Source of the DNA: Lachnospiraceae bacterium
GTDB lineage: Bacteria; Bacillota; Clostridia; Lachnospirales; Lachnospiraceae
Length of the DNA: 47,467 bases
Assembly (NCBI GenBank): GCA_022788085.1
Contig: JALEWA010000083.1
Coordinates: 1-47,467 of the forward strand
Reading direction: 5' to 3'
Each line of letters starts with the position of its first letter. Within the stretch, counting starts at the first letter, position 1. The position numbers and the translations under genes were made by a program. Positions 1 through 10,822 of this stretch are shown piece after piece. The notes under the pieces were generated by a model. That model was not told where the DNA came from and made no database searches. It saw only the letters and a program-made list of their open reading frames with translations.

Positions 1-1545
1 TTATTCAAACTCAATCGTCCCTGGTGGCTTACTGGTCAGATCATAGAATACTCTGTTTACTCCCTTGACCTCATTAATGATCCTGCTCATAACTGTCTGC
101 AGTACCTCGAACGGTATCTCTGCTGACTCCGCAGTCATAAAGTCCACGGTATTCACAGCTCGTAATGCAACTGCATAGTCATAGGTTCTTTCATCACCCA
201 TAACACCAACGCTACGCATGTTGGTCAGTGCTGCAAAGTACTGTCCGATGCTTCTGTCAAGACCAGCCTTTGCAATCTCTTCACGATAGATGGCATCGGC
301 ATCCTGCACGATTCTTACCTTTTCAGCAGTTACTTCGCCGATGATACGGATTCCAAGTCCCGGTCCCGGGAATGGCTGACGGAATACTAGCTTCTCTGGG
401 ATTCCAAGTTCAAGACCGGCTTTCCTTACTTCATCCTTAAAGAGGTTTCTTAACGGTTCAATGATTTCCTTGAAATCAACGAAGTCCGGAAGTCCGCCTA
501 CGTTATGGTGAGATTTGATGACTGCGGATTCTCCGCCAAGTCCGCTTTCTACTACGTCAGGGTAGATAGTTCCCTGTGCAAGGAAGTCTACTGCACCGAT
601 CTTCTTTGCTTCTTCTTCAAATACGCGGATAAACTCTTCTCCAATGATTTTACGCTTTCTTTCCGGTTCAGTTACTCCGGCAAGCTGGCTGTAGTATCTT
701 TCCTGTGCATTGACACGGATAAAGTTCAGGTCGAACTGTCCATTTGGTCCAAATACCGCTTCTACTTCGTCACCTTCATCTTTACGGAGTAAACCATGGT
801 CTACGAATACACAGGTAAGCTGCTTTCCGATGGCTCTGGATAAAAGTCCTGCTGCCACAGAGGAATCAACACCACCTGACAGTGCTAAAAGAACCTTTCC
901 ATCACCTACTTTTTCTCTTATCTCTTTTACTGTATTTTCAACAAAGGAATCCATTCTCCATGTGCCCTGACAGCCGCATACACCACGTACAAAATTATAA
1001 ATCATTTGTGTACCATTCACTGTATGGAGCACTTCCGGATGGAACTGAATCGCATATAAATTCTTCTCTACATTTTGTGTCGCTGCAATAGGGCAATCTG
1101 CCGTCCACGCAACATTTTCAAAACCAGGTGCGATTTCAGAAATACGATCAAAATGGCTCATCCAACAGATAGAGTCCTGTGGCATATCCTTAAATAACAC
1201 ACCGTTTTCAGCATAATGTATCTGCGTTTTACCATATTCGCCTACCTCCGGGGTGATAACCTTTCCACCAAGCTTGTGCATCATAAGCTGAGCACCATAG
1301 CAAAGTCCAAGTACCGGAATACCAAGTTCAAATAACTCCTTCTGATAGGATGGTGAATCCTCCTGATAGCAACTGTTTGGACCACCAGTTAAGATGATAC
1401 CCTTTGGATTCATTTCTTTAATCTGTTCAATATCGATCTTGTATGAATATATTTCACAGTAAACATTACATTCTCTGACGCGTCGTGCAACAAGCTGATT
1501 GTACTGACCACCGAAATCAATGACGATTACTTTTTCCTGATCCAT
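1..1545 (-). CDS. guaA: GMP synthase (glutamine-hydrolysing)
   Basis: Converts XMP to GMP using ATP and glutamine in cytosolic purine synthesis. The 514-residue protein has the usual full length. The N-terminal class I amidotransferase domain shows the nucleophile motif GLCYGAQ and the FHPEV His/Glu motif. The ATP-pyrophosphatase domain has the PP-loop [12 protein letters not shown], and the C-terminal dimerisation domain ends in PPGTIEFE. The stop codon is the first three bases of the window, so the gene is complete. The ATG is preceded by AGGAGGTTAA at good spacing. A consensus-like promoter lies about 50 bases upstream, so guaA is transcribed separately from the Wadjet operon in front of it. 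The leader is too short for a purine riboswitch. Identity is very secure. Confidence 0.98.
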   Translation of the reverse strand: MDQEKVIVIDFGGQYNQLVARRVRECNVYCEIYSYKIDIEQIKEMNPKGIILTGGPNSCYQEDSPSYQKELFELGIPVLGLCYGAQLMMHKLGGKVITPEVGEYGKTQIHYAENGVLFKDMPQDSICWMSHFDRISEIAPGFENVAWTADCPIAATQNVEKNLYAIQFHPEVLHTVNGTQMIYNFVRGVCGCQGTWRMDSFVENTVKEIREKVGDGKVLLALSGGVDSSVAAGLLSRAIGKQLTCVFVDHGLLRKDEGDEVEAVFGPNGQFDLNFIRVNAQERYYSQLAGVTEPERKRKIIGEEFIRVFEEEAKKIGAVDFLAQGTIYPDVVESGLGGESAVIKSHHNVGGLPDFVDFKEIIEPLRNLFKDEVRKAGLELGIPEKLVFRQPFPGPGLGIRIIGEVTAEKVRIVQDADAIYREEIAKAGLDRSIGQYFAALTNMRSVGVMGDERTYDYAVALRAVNTVDFMTAESAEIPFEVLQTVMSRIINEVKGVNRVFYDLTSKPPGTIEFE

Positions 1546-1596
1546 TGAATTTAACCTCCTGATTTTTCTTAAAACCTCTGTTTTACGGTACTTTAC

Positions 1597-1625
1597 ATTA
1601 TAAGGTACGTTTCCCCTCTTTACAA
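1597..1625 (-). promoter_or_regulatory. Predicted sigma-A promoter of guaA
   Basis: On the minus strand the -35 is TTGTAA (1620-1625), followed by a 17-base spacer and a perfect -10 TATAAT (1597-1602). It lies in the gap between the jetC stop and the guaA start and would give a leader of about 45 bases. Confidence 0.8.
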
Positions 1626-1646
1626 GTTTTTTCGCAAACTTCCACC

Positions 1647-4600
1647 CTAAAACAGCAGACTCTGTTGACCTATCACTTCGATTTGAGAGGAAATCATGAC
1701 CTCCTCCTCACTTCCTCTTGTATGCTCACCTCGTAAATACTGCATTCCGCCTCTTAGACTTGCTGAAACAAGATTCAGAACATAGATATTGTCAAAGCGG
1801 CTGTAAATGGAATCTCCACCAAGACCGGACAGGCAGATCAGCTGTGTGTCCGTTTTCTTTGCCATATCCATGAGCGGCTTTAACAGATGTGCTGCATTTG
1901 TCTGTGCAAAAGGATTATCCATAACAAGCACCTTTCCCTCATTTCTATCTGCAAAGATGTCCGTATCATCACGTCTCATATAATGTAATAGACTTGATAA
2001 AATGACAAAAGCTGATAAAAAGCCTTCACCACCTGAATTTCTTGCAACCTCTGCCCACGTAATCGGATATTCTCTCTGCTCTTCGATTTTATAAAGCTTA
2101 ATCTGGATGTTTCCAATTCCGACAACCGTGTCATATACATGCTTTGTTGTAATTCTGGTTCCAAAGTACTCAGAAGGGTTCTCATTCTTCTCATAGATTT
2201 CAACACCCTTTTGCGTTAACTCACTTAAAAAATCATCCAGTCTCTGTCTGTACAGACCTTCGTTCTCTTCCCAATCCGGCATCTGTAGTCTTAACATTTT
2301 AATCGGGCGCTCTCTGATGGTAATCGTTGAATTATTATCAATTTTAGCCATATTGCTATGCACCTCCTTGATATAATCCTCCAGGAGCCCTTCGATTCTT
2401 TCTTTTTCCTGTCCAATCACGGAAATATCTACTTCAAGCTTTGCAAGCTGACTGTCATAGGACTGGACGGTTGTATAAAGCTGTGCCAGCACAAGCTCTG
2501 CCTTTTGGGTTACAGACAGCATTGCTTCCAGAGGCTTTCGATAATAATCATCCTGATAGATGTCCTTACGAACCAGCAGATTCAGCTGCGCTTCTGTCTT
2601 TTCCTTCCTGCGCTTTGTTTCCTCTGTAATCTGGCGGTAATCCCTTCGCATGATACCGGCAAATTCACGCAGTCTCTTTGCATCCATCTGCGCAATATCC
2701 TCTTCCCAGACCACATCCTCTTCGAGGATAAAATCCTGATATTCCGCAAAGGCAGCTATATTTTCTCCAATACCCTGCAGTCTCTTTTCTACCTGCTGTA
2801 ATGACTTTTGTATTTCTTTTTTCCGGTATTCAAGCTGATTCCTTCTTGCATCAAAATCTACTGTCTGTATTTCTTCCTTGGGTAGCAGCTCCTCTTTGTC
2901 ACATTGCTCCTTGATTCCCTTCCTCTTTTCCTCAATTCTTCCGGAAAGAATACCCAGCTGTACTTCCTCTTCATTCCACAGACTTTGCTTCACGTTAAAC
3001 TTTTTTCTTTTATCCTCTAACAAAATCTCCTGATGCGTTTCTTCTTTTTCATTATAAGAAACATCTTTCCAATCCTGTTCCACAAGTTGATATTTGTTCT
3101 GTTTCTTCTTAAGCTCATCCTTTGCCTTATTAAGATTCTTCCCTGCCTTTTGCAATTGCTGTTCCAAATCCTGCAATTGAAATGACATTCGTGTCGTAAT
3201 TGCTTCATATCTTGCTTCCAGATCCTCTAAGCTCATATCAGACTCATAATCCGGCTCCCTCTCATAGCCCTGATATCTGGCTGCCTTATCCTTTAGTTCC
3301 TTAGTAAGCTTAGACAACTCCTGCTTCTCAGACTCCAAAGTGATCAGCTTTTCGTTATAGGCTTCCTGCATGGAAATGGCTTGTGCTTTGTTCTCCTCAC
3401 AACGCTTTTTCTCCCGGTTATTAAGCTCCATTTCCTGTCTGTCCTGTTGATACTTCTCGTAATCGCTGCAGAATTGTTCAAAATCCTTTTCCCGGCGCTC
3501 ACACCATTCGATGTCCTGCTTTTCTTTCTGGATTGTCTGTATCAGCCCCTGAATTTCCTCTGTAAGCCTCTGTACCTCCTCACCTTCCAGGATAATAGCC
3601 TTCTCAATTCCTGCTATCTCTTCTTTTATCTCTGTCTGGTAATTTCTGTTGTTGTCAAGTCCTTCCTTTGTGACGGTCTGTCTCTTTAGTATCTGCTTTC
3701 TGTCAAGGTAATCCTGATATTCATTTCTTTTATGTGCTATCTGTTCCTGTATCTTCCTGATTTCCTCTTCCTTTTGTGAAATCAGTATGCGCAGTGCTTC
3801 TTCATCCAGAAGCTTTTCATTGAACCACAGATAAAAGCTGATTCCCGGAAGCTTATAGACGCTTGTCTCATCCTCGACCAATGCCATGTCCAAATCTTCC
3901 CTTGCAATAATGGGAATAGGAAAAGAAGTGCAGATTTCCTTACCATGCGCTTCCAATTGCCGAAGCTCCTGCCTTGTCAAAATAAGAGAATATGGTAAAA
4001 ATGGCTGTCTTCTTACCAGCCTTGTATTTTCCTCTACGGAATTGCCATTCTTGTCAAGCCAGTTCATGCCATATATCGGATGCAAATCAAGATTGCTAAG
4101 CATTTCCTTAAAATCCTGCGGCAGTTCTAAGATTTCTCCTGAGGTCAGTTTTTTCCACTCCTGCTGCAGGGTATTTTCTTCCTTTTCCAGCTCTCTTCTT
4201 ACACGGTCGCTATCCGCAATCTTATGGTCTGCTGCCTCAAGCAATCTGTCAGTATTCCAAAGCTGTGCTTCTTCCATTTCCAGATAACGCATGATAATCT
4301 GCCGTTCTTTTAACTGCTTTTGGAAATCTTCCTCCTGTTCCATCAGAGCACGCAGTTCGAATTCCTTCCTGTTCTTATCAAGACGGCTTTCCTCGATATT
4401 CCGTTCACAGGCTCTTCTTCTCTCCTCTGACTCCTGCTGCTGTCTCTTATGCTGGTTACAGCTTCTTGCAAGCTCTTCCTTCTGTTTCTCATACTGTTCT
4501 TTCTTGATTACCAGCATTCCGGCTTCATATTCTCCCAGAATATTTCTTGCATACTGCTCCTTGTAATTCCGATTAAAAGTATCCTCTTTCCAATCAAAGT

Positions 4601-6047
4601 GCTTCATTCCTGCCTGATACTTTGCGATTTCTCCAATCAGCTCCTCGATGGTCTTTTGATATTCCTCTTCCTTATGCTTCTGTACCTTTTTCTTTTCCAG
4701 GATTTCTGCATACGCCGCTTCCTTCTCGGCACTTAGTTCTTCCATGGTTGCCATGCGTTTTTGATAGTGCTCATTCAGATAACCTCCTATCCTTCTACGC
4801 TCCGGCTCATTATCCTGATCTTCCTTTCTGATGACATCTATTCTTTGTTCATATTCCTTTACATCTCTTGTATATTCATCTACTATCTCCTGCTGTTTTG
4901 AGCAGGCATAGATATTTACGATTCTTTCAATATCCTGTATTTCCTGCTCCAGCACATCCTTCTCCATTCCAATCATGTCCCGGTTGCTTAGATGAAAGCT
5001 CTGCTTGTCCAGTAATTCATAGATTTCCATGGAAAGCTTTTCATAAAGGATATGAGCAAGCTGCTCTTCACAGGAAGCATTCTCCCCGAAAAGCCTCTCC
5101 TGCTCCTTTCCTGCCTGCTCTTCCATATCTGTAAGTATTTTTCGAAAACATGCAATACGGTTCTCCATTTCCTTTACACATTTTTCTGCTTTCTGATATT
5201 CCTTTGCTCGCTCTTCGAGCTCCTGCATGTCTTCCTTGAATTGCAGGATGGTATCTCTTCTTTCTATTTTAGACTTGTTGTCCTTATAACTGCTGATATA
5301 CTTCTCTATAATCGCCTGAAATTCCTTCATGCGGTTCTTCTCACGGTTCAGCTTACTTTCTATGGCATCCAGAAACCACTTTTCAACAAGCTCCTTCTCA
5401 TCCTTGCAGTCAGAGAATAATTCCGATAATCCGGATTCCTTTAAATTAACCTTTCGGATAATCGTCTCCCATTCCTTATAGTAAATCTGGTACTCGGATA
5501 GCTTATCAAAATATTGTCTGGACTGGGCAGCGTTGTTCATGTCATAGTAAAAAAACTTCATCGACCTATCCTTCTTATAGTTCTCAAAAAGTTGCCTGCA
5601 CGCACCGTAATTCTTTAAAATGACTTCATTTTTCCCTTTTTCCACGATAGGGATATGATAAATATCCTGTTCACAGCGGGAAGGATACTCGCTGATAAAA
5701 TTGATGATTTCAAGCGGCTCTGAAGACTGCTCTTCTGTTGCCTGACTTCTTCTTACCATCATGCCGGTAAGGCAGTAGCCTGCCCCGTGGTCAAGCGCCC
5801 ACTCTATCATAATAAAGGTCGGTTTTGATGTCGTAAAATAGCTTTCAAATGGTCTGTCCTTTGTCTTTCTGTACTGTTTATGCACAAACGGAGCTGCCAT
5901 CATCTGAACAAGAACTGACTTTCCTCCTCCATTCCGTAAGGATAAAAGCGTACTTTTACCACCCATCTGAAAGGTTTCATCACTGATACGGATTGCATTA
6001 TTGTTATAATTCAGATTAATCAATCGAACGGCGTTTATCTTACTCAT
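1647..6047 (-). CDS. jetC: Wadjet SMC/MukB-like ATPase JetC
   Basis: ATPase motor of the Wadjet plasmid-restriction complex, an SMC-family (MukBEF-like) DNA loop extruder. At 1466 residues it has the SMC layout. An N-terminal ATP-binding half carries Walker A NGGGKS (39-44). A very long, Glu/Lys/Gln-rich coiled-coil middle follows. The C-terminal half has an ABC signature SGGEG (about 1338) and Walker B VLVMD (about 1373-1377). A central segment rich in Trp, Pro and Ile (roughly 620-760) could be the hinge. The ATG overlaps the end of jetB by 8 bases, so translation is coupled. The seven or more open frames on the opposite strand in this region are shadows of the coiled-coil coding bias. Known of the family: JetABC recognise and compact closed circular DNA and JetD cuts it. 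Membership is inferred from motifs and the four-gene order, not from alignment. Confidence 0.9.
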   Translation of the reverse strand: MSKINAVRLINLNYNNNAIRISDETFQMGGKSTLLSLRNGGGKSVLVQMMAAPFVHKQYRKTKDRPFESYFTTSKPTFIMIEWALDHGAGYCLTGMMVRRSQATEEQSSEPLEIINFISEYPSRCEQDIYHIPIVEKGKNEVILKNYGACRQLFENYKKDRSMKFFYYDMNNAAQSRQYFDKLSEYQIYYKEWETIIRKVNLKESGLSELFSDCKDEKELVEKWFLDAIESKLNREKNRMKEFQAIIEKYISSYKDNKSKIERRDTILQFKEDMQELEERAKEYQKAEKCVKEMENRIACFRKILTDMEEQAGKEQERLFGENASCEEQLAHILYEKLSMEIYELLDKQSFHLSNRDMIGMEKDVLEQEIQDIERIVNIYACSKQQEIVDEYTRDVKEYEQRIDVIRKEDQDNEPERRRIGGYLNEHYQKRMATMEELSAEKEAAYAEILEKKKVQKHKEEEYQKTIEELIGEIAKYQAGMKHFDWKEDTFNRNYKEQYARNILGEYEAGMLVIKKEQYEKQKEELARSCNQHKRQQQESEERRRACERNIEESRLDKNRKEFELRALMEQEEDFQKQLKERQIIMRYLEMEEAQLWNTDRLLEAADHKIADSDRVRRELEKEENTLQQEWKKLTSGEILELPQDFKEMLSNLDLHPIYGMNWLDKNGNSVEENTRLVRRQPFLPYSLILTRQELRQLEAHGKEICTSFPIPIIAREDLDMALVEDETSVYKLPGISFYLWFNEKLLDEEALRILISQKEEEIRKIQEQIAHKRNEYQDYLDRKQILKRQTVTKEGLDNNRNYQTEIKEEIAGIEKAIILEGEEVQRLTEEIQGLIQTIQKEKQDIEWCERREKDFEQFCSDYEKYQQDRQEMELNNREKKRCEENKAQAISMQEAYNEKLITLESEKQELSKLTKELKDKAARYQGYEREPDYESDMSLEDLEARYEAITTRMSFQLQDLEQQLQKAGKNLNKAKDELKKKQNKYQLVEQDWKDVSYNEKEETHQEILLEDKRKKFNVKQSLWNEEEVQLGILSGRIEEKRKGIKEQCDKEELLPKEEIQTVDFDARRNQLEYRKKEIQKSLQQVEKRLQGIGENIAAFAEYQDFILEEDVVWEEDIAQMDAKRLREFAGIMRRDYRQITEETKRRKEKTEAQLNLLVRKDIYQDDYYRKPLEAMLSVTQKAELVLAQLYTTVQSYDSQLAKLEVDISVIGQEKERIEGLLEDYIKEVHSNMAKIDNNSTITIRERPIKMLRLQMPDWEENEGLYRQRLDDFLSELTQKGVEIYEKNENPSEYFGTRITTKHVYDTVVGIGNIQIKLYKIEEQREYPITWAEVARNSGGEGFLSAFVILSSLLHYMRRDDTDIFADRNEGKVLVMDNPFAQTNAAHLLKPLMDMAKKTDTQLICLSGLGGDSIYSRFDNIYVLNLVSASLRGGMQYLRGEHTRGSEEEVMISSQIEVIGQQSLLF

Positions 6048-6747
6048 GGTCCAATACCTTTCTGATTCTCTGGTAATGGTTCTGGTTTAAAAGATTCCAG
6101 TCCATCAGGTTATCAAGCTTCTTTGTCGTTTTTATCATTTCGTCCTCTTCTACATACTCAATCAGTCCCTGCCTTTCCAGAAACACAAAAATAGCATGCA
6201 GAAAGCCTTCCTTCGTTGTTTTTGCCTTGGAGCCCTTATCATCAGAACGTAATGCCTCATAGGCTTCGAGCATATTACGAAAAGCTATGCCCTTTTGTTC
6301 CTCTTCCTCCTCGGAAAAGTTCTCAACGCCTTCCTTTAATCTGTCGGCAATACAGTTCTGCAACTCTCCGACACGGATATATTCTCGCGATTTACTGCTG
6401 CTCCCCTGTCCATCATAGAATTCCACCAGCAAGGTCAGAATGACGAATTGGGAAAGATAAAAATCCTTATCCGTTCCCGTTGACTTGCATAGGATTTCCT
6501 TCAGCTTTGCCTTAGAAAAACCAAGAAAAACATTCTCCTCCTTAGGAATCAGATAAATAACATCCCCATATCTTTCTACCGTACTTACCGCTTCTTCTGC
6601 CTGAGATTTGACAAGATTCTGCACAGCCTCCTCTTCCACATAAGCCCGGTACAGTCTCTGTTCATCCTCCTCACGCAGCTCAAAATGCTCTAACAAATAG
6701 TAAAAAATCTGCTGGCTCAGCCTGATTTCTCCCATTTCATATGCCAT
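6040..6747 (-). CDS. jetB: Wadjet MukE-like subunit JetB
   Basis: Kite (MukE-like) subunit expected to bridge the JetA kleisin and JetC heads in the Wadjet complex. It is 235 residues of mixed helical, charged sequence, with no membrane segment or signal peptide, and winged-helix-like segments such as the ELREEDEQRLYRAY region near the start. That size suits MukE-like subunits. The ATG has AGAGGTG upstream. It starts 9 bases after the jetA stop and overlaps jetC by 8 bases. The assignment rests mainly on position between JetA and JetC, since MukE-like proteins diverge strongly. Confidence 0.82.
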   Translation of the reverse strand: MAYEMGEIRLSQQIFYYLLEHFELREEDEQRLYRAYVEEEAVQNLVKSQAEEAVSTVERYGDVIYLIPKEENVFLGFSKAKLKEILCKSTGTDKDFYLSQFVILTLLVEFYDGQGSSSKSREYIRVGELQNCIADRLKEGVENFSEEEEEQKGIAFRNMLEAYEALRSDDKGSKAKTTKEGFLHAIFVFLERQGLIEYVEEDEMIKTTKKLDNLMDWNLLNQNHYQRIRKVLDHE

Positions 6748-6756
6748 AATACACCT

Positions 6757-8364
6757 CTATTTTTCTATCATAATCCGTACATTGGAGCAGCGTATTGTCT
6801 TTTTCTGCCCTGTTTCATTTGGAATTCCTGTAAATTCAACCACCTTGCCATCCTCAAGCCTTGCGATAAAGATGCGAAGAATTCCTTTTCTTTGTTCATC
6901 CCTTTCAACCAGCTCTAAGATCATCTCGTGAAGCTGAAAATCCAATGTCTGCTCTACGATATATTCACTCTTCTCTTTCTTAAGCATGGCAATGTTGATT
7001 TCCCGGCTTTTTATAAGCTCGACCATAATTTCCTTGAAAATATCCACATCAGGAATCAGGATGTTTTTTTCTTCTTCTGTAAGACCCTCCTGAATCTCCT
7101 GTAACGAAACGTTTCCCTTTTCCAATGCAAAGTCTAAGAGAAATGCCAGACTCTTTTCATATTTAGCAAGCTTTTCCCTCTTCTGCCTTGCAAGCTCCTC
7201 CTGCCACTTCTCTTCATCAAAATCAAGAATTTCTTCTTCCTCATCTGTCTGCTTCTTCCTGACAGGACGCTGCAGCTCCATTGCTTTATTCAGGTTATAG
7301 ATTTTATCGGGTGCCTGATGAAACAGCGGTCTTAAGAAGATATCAAGCCTCTCTAATCCGGATGCATCCTCCAGAATCTTATCATAAAGCTCTGTACGCA
7401 GTGAAAATCTCTGTATCAGCGACATTTGCGCCAAAAGCTCTAATTCCTTCTCATAAAGAAGCTTCAAATCAAAATGGGAATTGAGGATTTTCTGGTGCTC
7501 ATCAATGCCACGATTCAGATATCCTTCTATGATCCTCAGATTATTCAGCTTCTCTTCCTCTTCCTCAGACAGCTTTTTCACATTGATATTCTGTTCCTCC
7601 AGCTCCGCAGCTCTCTTTCGCACTGTCTCACGATAATTCTGGAACTTTTGTTTCGTGGTATCGATAGTAGCCATATTTTCTTCCAAGAGCACCTTGTAGT
7701 CTGCCACGGAATAATTCAAAGCATTTCTGCGCACACGAAGCATGGCATCCTGGATCTTTTGAAGCTGTATCCGCAATAGATTGAATACATTCTTAATCTC
7801 ATCCACTGCCTTGTCATAGCTCTGCTTCTCAAGATGCATTTTAAAAATCATCTCATGAATCGTAAGCTTCATATTATTCTCAATTTCCAGTGTGGAAAGC
7901 AGCAGATTATAACCATCATCCGTCAAATGATACGAGGTACGCTTCACATCAGAATCCACATATACCACTTCATTTGCCACATAACTGATATTCATGATTT
8001 TATAAGCTCTCTGCTCGAAATCAAAGCCATCAAAGTACATGGCCCTTCCTTCATTGGAGAGAATGACATTGATGATAAAATCCCCAAGCCCTTTGCAATC
8101 CTCATAGGACATATTCTTGTAAAAATAAGTTGTATTCAGGTAATCAAGATACGCTCCAATATCATCCATAGTACACTTTTCTTCCTTTAAGGACTGTTCC
8201 ATGATATAAAGCATCAGCGCAAAAATGATATTGAGCTGCTCATCCAGCTTTACAAAACCATACTGCTTCCATGTCTGCTTCTGAGCACTGTTCTGCATCA
8301 GGATCCCATACATCCCCACATGTTTCATCCTCTTTGGAAATTGTTTTAAGAATTCATATTGCAT
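6757..8364 (-). CDS. jetA: Wadjet MukF-like kleisin JetA
   Basis: Kleisin subunit of the Wadjet complex, predicted to close the JetC ring and recruit JetB. The protein is 535 residues. Its N-terminal region (about 1-180) looks winged-helix-like, including YHLTDDGYNLLLSTLE. A helical, coiled-coil middle follows (about 190-330). A charged linker DEEEEILDFDEE (about 375) leads to a second globular C-terminal domain. It starts 13 bases downstream of jetD with AGAGAGGA in front of the ATG. The family call comes from the kleisin-like layout plus placement in a complete four-gene set. Confidence 0.85.
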   Translation of the reverse strand: MQYEFLKQFPKRMKHVGMYGILMQNSAQKQTWKQYGFVKLDEQLNIIFALMLYIMEQSLKEEKCTMDDIGAYLDYLNTTYFYKNMSYEDCKGLGDFIINVILSNEGRAMYFDGFDFEQRAYKIMNISYVANEVVYVDSDVKRTSYHLTDDGYNLLLSTLEIENNMKLTIHEMIFKMHLEKQSYDKAVDEIKNVFNLLRIQLQKIQDAMLRVRRNALNYSVADYKVLLEENMATIDTTKQKFQNYRETVRKRAAELEEQNINVKKLSEEEEEKLNNLRIIEGYLNRGIDEHQKILNSHFDLKLLYEKELELLAQMSLIQRFSLRTELYDKILEDASGLERLDIFLRPLFHQAPDKIYNLNKAMELQRPVRKKQTDEEEEILDFDEEKWQEELARQKREKLAKYEKSLAFLLDFALEKGNVSLQEIQEGLTEEEKNILIPDVDIFKEIMVELIKSREINIAMLKKEKSEYIVEQTLDFQLHEMILELVERDEQRKGILRIFIARLEDGKVVEFTGIPNETGQKKTIRCSNVRIMIEK

Positions 8365-8377
8365 ATGTTGTTCCTCT

Positions 8378-9364
8378 CTAAAAATCCTCTACGCTTAAGA
8401 TTTCCTGTGGGATATATCGTTTTTCCTGTAAGATTTTCTGCATATTTATTTCCTGCTCCCCGGAAAAATAGCTCCAGAATCTGGTACCGATATTCTGATT
8501 CTGTCCCTCTTTGGTAAATGGAAGCTGCTCATGCCCTAACCTGGATGATTTTTCAAGCATAGCATCATATCCCTTGCAAAATGGACGTATTTCACAATAT
8601 TCCTCAAAAAGTCCGGCAAGCTTCTCATAGATTAAGATTCCTTCATAGTCAAGGTCACCAAAATAAAGCAACGTGTTTCCATCTTCTCTCATATATGGCT
8701 CGCCACATAATGCAAAGTCCTGAAAGGAACGAAGAATTCCTTTTCCTGCCCCATAAATCAAGGTTCCTATCTGCGTTCCCATAATTTCTTTTTCGCCTGA
8801 AAGCAGCACTCTTCTCATGCTGTAAAAGGTATCCTTATTTTCGAGAATCAGCATATTTTGCGGTGTTGTCCTTGTATGTACATAATAAGCCAATGGCTCC
8901 GTCGTTTCATAGAGATTGAGCATATCCATGGAAAGTCCGCAACGCTTTAGAAGCTTCTTCCCCTGCTCTTCCTTTAGAAATTTCTCCCTATGCCAGATAG
9001 CAAAGCTTCTTTCATTCATCGACATTGGTATTTGAAGCTTCTCCTTATTTGTCTTTAGATATTCATTAAGGAGCCAAAGCCACTTTCTATCTTCCTGATA
9101 TTCTTTTAAATGTCGTAGATAGTAATCCGTCGAAATGGCAGGCACATAAGAATAAAACAATTCTTCCATAAGAGAAGAATCATCTTTTTCCTGCTCTATA
9201 ATCCAATAATCCTTGTACAATGCCGGTTTCTTGCCATTTAAGCCGGAGGCCTTCACCGGCTTGATTTGCTCTTTCTCAATTAAGGACAGTACCAGCTTAT
9301 ACAAATCCTGATAAGTTTCTGTTTTATATTTTGACTCGATGTCCTCTAAATGAATTCTTTTCAT
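8378..9364 (-). CDS. jetD: Wadjet nuclease subunit JetD (Toprim/TopoVI-like)
   Basis: Topoisomerase VI-like endonuclease subunit of Wadjet that cleaves plasmid DNA held by JetABC. The N-terminal part looks winged-helix and has a segment rich in NGKKPALYKDYWI. The C-terminal Toprim-like domain shows the acidic motif FGDLDYEG and an upstream LILENKD glutamate. I chose the ATG at 9364 (328 residues) because it follows the transporter ATPase stop by 7 bases, has AGAGGG just upstream, and matches where the conserved part begins. A start at 9418 (346 residues) is possible but overlaps the previous gene and has no visible ribosome binding site. It is the first jet gene, so the order is D-A-B-C. Confidence 0.88.
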   Translation of the reverse strand: MKRIHLEDIESKYKTETYQDLYKLVLSLIEKEQIKPVKASGLNGKKPALYKDYWIIEQEKDDSSLMEELFYSYVPAISTDYYLRHLKEYQEDRKWLWLLNEYLKTNKEKLQIPMSMNERSFAIWHREKFLKEEQGKKLLKRCGLSMDMLNLYETTEPLAYYVHTRTTPQNMLILENKDTFYSMRRVLLSGEKEIMGTQIGTLIYGAGKGILRSFQDFALCGEPYMREDGNTLLYFGDLDYEGILIYEKLAGLFEEYCEIRPFCKGYDAMLEKSSRLGHEQLPFTKEGQNQNIGTRFWSYFSGEQEINMQKILQEKRYIPQEILSVEDF

Positions 9365-9371
9365 ATGCCCT

Positions 9372-10133
9372 CTACAGCACATCTCCATACTTCCCAAGAA
9401 AGCTTCTTGTTCTTTCATTATTGGATGCGAACACTTCCTCAGGTGTCCCTTCTTCTACAATGACACCATCTGCCATGAAAATCACCTTATCGCTGATTTC
9501 CCTTGCAAATGCCATCTCATGTGTAACAATAACCATTGCGATATGAAGGTCTGATAAGGATTTGATTACCTTTAAGACCTCCTGTGTCAGCTCCGGGTCA
9601 AGGGCTGAGGTAGGCTCATCAAAAAATAATATCTTTGGATGAAGCGCTAAAGCTCTGGCAATCGCAACACGCTGGCACTGTCCGCCTGAAAGCTGGAACG
9701 GATAGGCTTCTGCTTTATCCTCAAGTCCCATCTTCTTTAGAAGTTCAAGAGCCTCCTGCTTTGCCGTTTCTTTCGCCATTTTCTTCACTCTGACAGGTGC
9801 ATCCATCACATTCTGAAGCACTGACATATGCGGAAACAGATTGAAGTTCTGAAAGACAAGTCCAAAGCAGCTTTGCAGACTCTTAAGCTTACTCTTTGGT
9901 GCATAAACAGCCTTTTCGTTTTCCGTCCATGCCGCCTGCTCTCCAAGATATTCGAGCGTACCACTGTCTATGGTTTCCAGCATGGTTGCGCAACGAAGAA
10001 GTGTAGACTTTCCGGAGCCCGAGGGCCCGATGATAGAAAGAATCTCCCCCTCATCAACCTCGACTGATATATCCTTTAATACATCCAGACCATCAAAACC
10101 CTTCTGGATATGGTTCATCTTAAGAAGACTCAT
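9372..10133 (-). CDS. Polar amino-acid ABC transporter, ATP-binding protein
   Basis: Energises amino-acid import as the cytoplasmic ATPase of a GlnQ/HisP-type transporter. The 253-residue protein has Walker [10 protein letters not shown] (about 37-45), the Q-loop, signature [15 protein letters not shown], Walker [15 protein letters not shown] and the switch histidine in VIVTHEM. It is the last gene of the solute-binding protein, permease, ATPase operon, 15 bases after the permease stop. Its stop codon lies 7 bases before the chosen jetD start, so readthrough transcription into the Wadjet genes is likely. The exact substrate cannot be told; cystine, glutamine and other polar amino acids are all possible. 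Confidence 0.95.
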   Translation of the reverse strand: MSLLKMNHIQKGFDGLDVLKDISVEVDEGEILSIIGPSGSGKSTLLRCATMLETIDSGTLEYLGEQAAWTENEKAVYAPKSKLKSLQSCFGLVFQNFNLFPHMSVLQNVMDAPVRVKKMAKETAKQEALELLKKMGLEDKAEAYPFQLSGGQCQRVAIARALALHPKILFFDEPTSALDPELTQEVLKVIKSLSDLHIAMVIVTHEMAFAREISDKVIFMADGVIVEEGTPEEVFASNNERTRSFLGKYGDVL

Positions 10134-10148
10134 CCTCTCACTCCCTCT

Positions 10149-10799
10149 TTAACAATAATAGTCAAGCTTCTTCTCTGCACGCTCCATGACCCATGCAACG
10201 ACAAAGTTAAATATGTAATAGAATAATCCTGCTGCCACAAATGGCACCATGCTCATCTGCGAACTAGCCAGTGCCTTCGCTGTAGTAAACATTTCCGCAA
10301 CGCTAATGGTAAAGGCAAGTGATGTATCCTTTACCAGGGTAATGACCTCATTTGTTACCGATGGAAGGATTCTCTTAATTACCTGTGGAAGAATAATCAC
10401 GAAAAAGGTCTGCACCTTAGAATAACCAAGAAGCTTTGCTGCTTCGTACTGTCCAACCGGCATGGACTGGATTCCGCTTCGATAGATTTCCGCAAAGTAT
10501 GCCGCATAATTGAGCACAAACCCAATCAGAGCTGCCCATATCCGGTAGTCATTCGTTACCTTAATACCAAAGATATAGTAAGGCCCAAAATATACCACCA
10601 TAAGCTGAAGCATTAACGGCGTTCCCCGCATAATGGAGATATAGAATTTCATAAAACCGGACAGCAGCTTATTCCTGCTCATACGTCCTAATGCAACCAA
10701 TAAGCCCAGCGGAAGGGAAAAGAGCAGCGTAACAAGGAATAACTGTATGCTGACTCCCATTCCACCTGCAAGCTGCCTGGCAATCTCTGCGAATGTCAT
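10149..10799 (-). CDS. Polar amino-acid ABC transporter permease
   Basis: Inner-membrane permease of the HisM/GlnP family. The 216-residue form has about five hydrophobic segments, the family motif RGTPLMLQL, and the EAA loop SMPVGQYEAAKLLGYSKVQ that contacts the ATPase. I chose the ATG at 10799 (MTFAEIAR). An in-frame TTG at 10811 is also possible but would sit directly on the AAAGGG motif. One permease gene suggests a homodimeric channel. It lies between the binding protein and the ATPase on the same strand. Confidence 0.93.
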   Translation of the reverse strand: MTFAEIARQLAGGMGVSIQLFLVTLLFSLPLGLLVALGRMSRNKLLSGFMKFYISIMRGTPLMLQLMVVYFGPYYIFGIKVTNDYRIWAALIGFVLNYAAYFAEIYRSGIQSMPVGQYEAAKLLGYSKVQTFFVIILPQVIKRILPSVTNEVITLVKDTSLAFTISVAEMFTTAKALASSQMSMVPFVAAGLFYYIFNFVVAWVMERAEKKLDYYC

Positions 10800-10822
10800 A
10801 ATCGAAACCAACCCTTTCCAAT

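Noticed and set aside
505-1091. Overlapping plus-strand frames opposite guaA
   Set aside because: Antisense to a fully conserved housekeeping gene with no ribosome binding site or family signature.
1546-1646. Purine riboswitch upstream of guaA
   Set aside because: The predicted transcript leader is only about 45 bases, too short for an aptamer, and no aptamer core is visible.
2358-5420. Several open frames of 60-147 codons on the plus strand opposite jetC
   Set aside because: They lie antisense to a long coiled-coil gene, whose Glu/Lys/Gln-rich codons produce Leu/Phe/Ser-rich open frames; none has a consistent ribosome binding site or recognisable domain.
1647-9418. Wadjet locus as part of a visible mobile island
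   Set aside because: No integrase, transposase, tRNA, direct repeat or phage gene was found at either side; the neighbours are guaA and an amino-acid transporter. Transfer may have occurred but is not shown here.
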